Shown here piece by piece: positions 6,265 through 6,381 of a DNA stretch of 6,381 nt. Source of the DNA: an uncultured Clostridium sp. (GTDB lineage: Bacteria; Bacillota_A; Clostridia; TANB77; CAG-508); assembly GCA_947382445.1 (NCBI GenBank), contig CANCZH010000084.1, positions 1 through 6,381 of the forward strand, written 5' to 3'. Both the position numbers and the translations under genes were made by a program. The stretch's first letter is position 1. The number at the start of each line of letters is the position of its first letter. Under the pieces are notes generated by a model that was not told where the DNA came from, ran no database searches, and saw only the letters and a program-made list of their open reading frames with translations.

Positions 6265-6270
6265 AAAAAT

Positions 6271-6299
6271 AGTATACATTATTACTAGATTTATTTCAA
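6271..6299 (-). promoter_or_regulatory. Strong sigma-A type promoter upstream of the HipA-like gene
   Basis: On the minus strand TTGAAA (6294-6299) is separated by exactly 17 bases from TATACT (6271-6276), which is preceded directly by ATG giving an extended -10-like context. It matches the ychF promoter in both hexamers and spacer length. Expected start is near 6264, leaving about 124 untranslated bases before the kinase start codon. Bases 6300-6381 upstream contain no gene. Confidence 0.8.
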
Positions 6300-6381
6300 T
6301 AAAATTTATGAATTTTTCTACTTTTGTATGTAGGTTAGTCAAACATATGACACACTTTATTTAAAAATAAATATTTATAAC

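Noticed and set aside
6338..6351. Inverted repeat GTCA-6-TGAC upstream of the kinase promoter, as an operator
   Set aside because: The arms are only 4 bp, do not extend, and lie about 40 bases upstream of the -35, so chance is the simpler explanation.
1..6381. CRISPR array, insertion sequence, tRNA or rRNA
   Set aside because: I saw no regularly spaced repeats, transposase-like frame with terminal inverted repeats, cloverleaf, or rRNA-like GC-rich segment anywhere in the window.

Overview
The window looks like chromosomal DNA of a very AT-rich, low-GC Gram-positive bacterium (Bacillota, most likely a Clostridia-type gut anaerobe). The reasons are the strong A/T codon bias, AGGAGG-type Shine-Dalgarno sequences, TTGNNN-17-TATACT promoters and compact hairpin terminators. 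TAA and TGA both act as stops. Every gene I can support lies on the minus strand, so the window is transcribed from high to low coordinates. The assignment rests on composition and signals, not on a marker gene.

Layout, left to right. (1) 1-911: the 5' three-quarters or more of ychF, the universal P-loop ATPase, cut by the window edge, with a good promoter at 951-979. (2) 1019-2752: a 577-aa HD-domain phosphohydrolase of the SAMHD1/dGTPase-like (COG1078-like) group, ending in a terminator that overlaps its stop codon. (3) 2860-4047: a 395-aa protein joining an N-terminal histidine phosphatase (phosphoglycerate-mutase fold) to a C-terminal Nudix-like domain whose catalytic signature is missing; it has its own promoter and terminator. 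(4) 4212-4670: a 152-aa protein of no recognised family, richer in GC than its neighbours and followed by two hairpins. (5) 4817-6140: a two-gene unit. It starts with a HipA-like kinase-fold gene split by an in-frame TAA at 5532-5534, followed by an unrecognised 122-aa gene overlapping the kinase reading frame by 11 bases. (6) 6141-6381: no gene. It holds a strong promoter (6271-6299) and a leader of about 120 bases with a terminator-like hairpin placed before the kinase gene.

The left half is a row of single housekeeping or nucleotide-metabolism genes, each with its own promoter and terminator. The right half looks accessory: an ORFan of different composition and a damaged or deliberately split HipA-like kinase with a small partner. 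The points most worth following up are the kinase/partner unit with its attenuator-like leader, and the histidine phosphatase fused to a catalytically dead Nudix-like domain.
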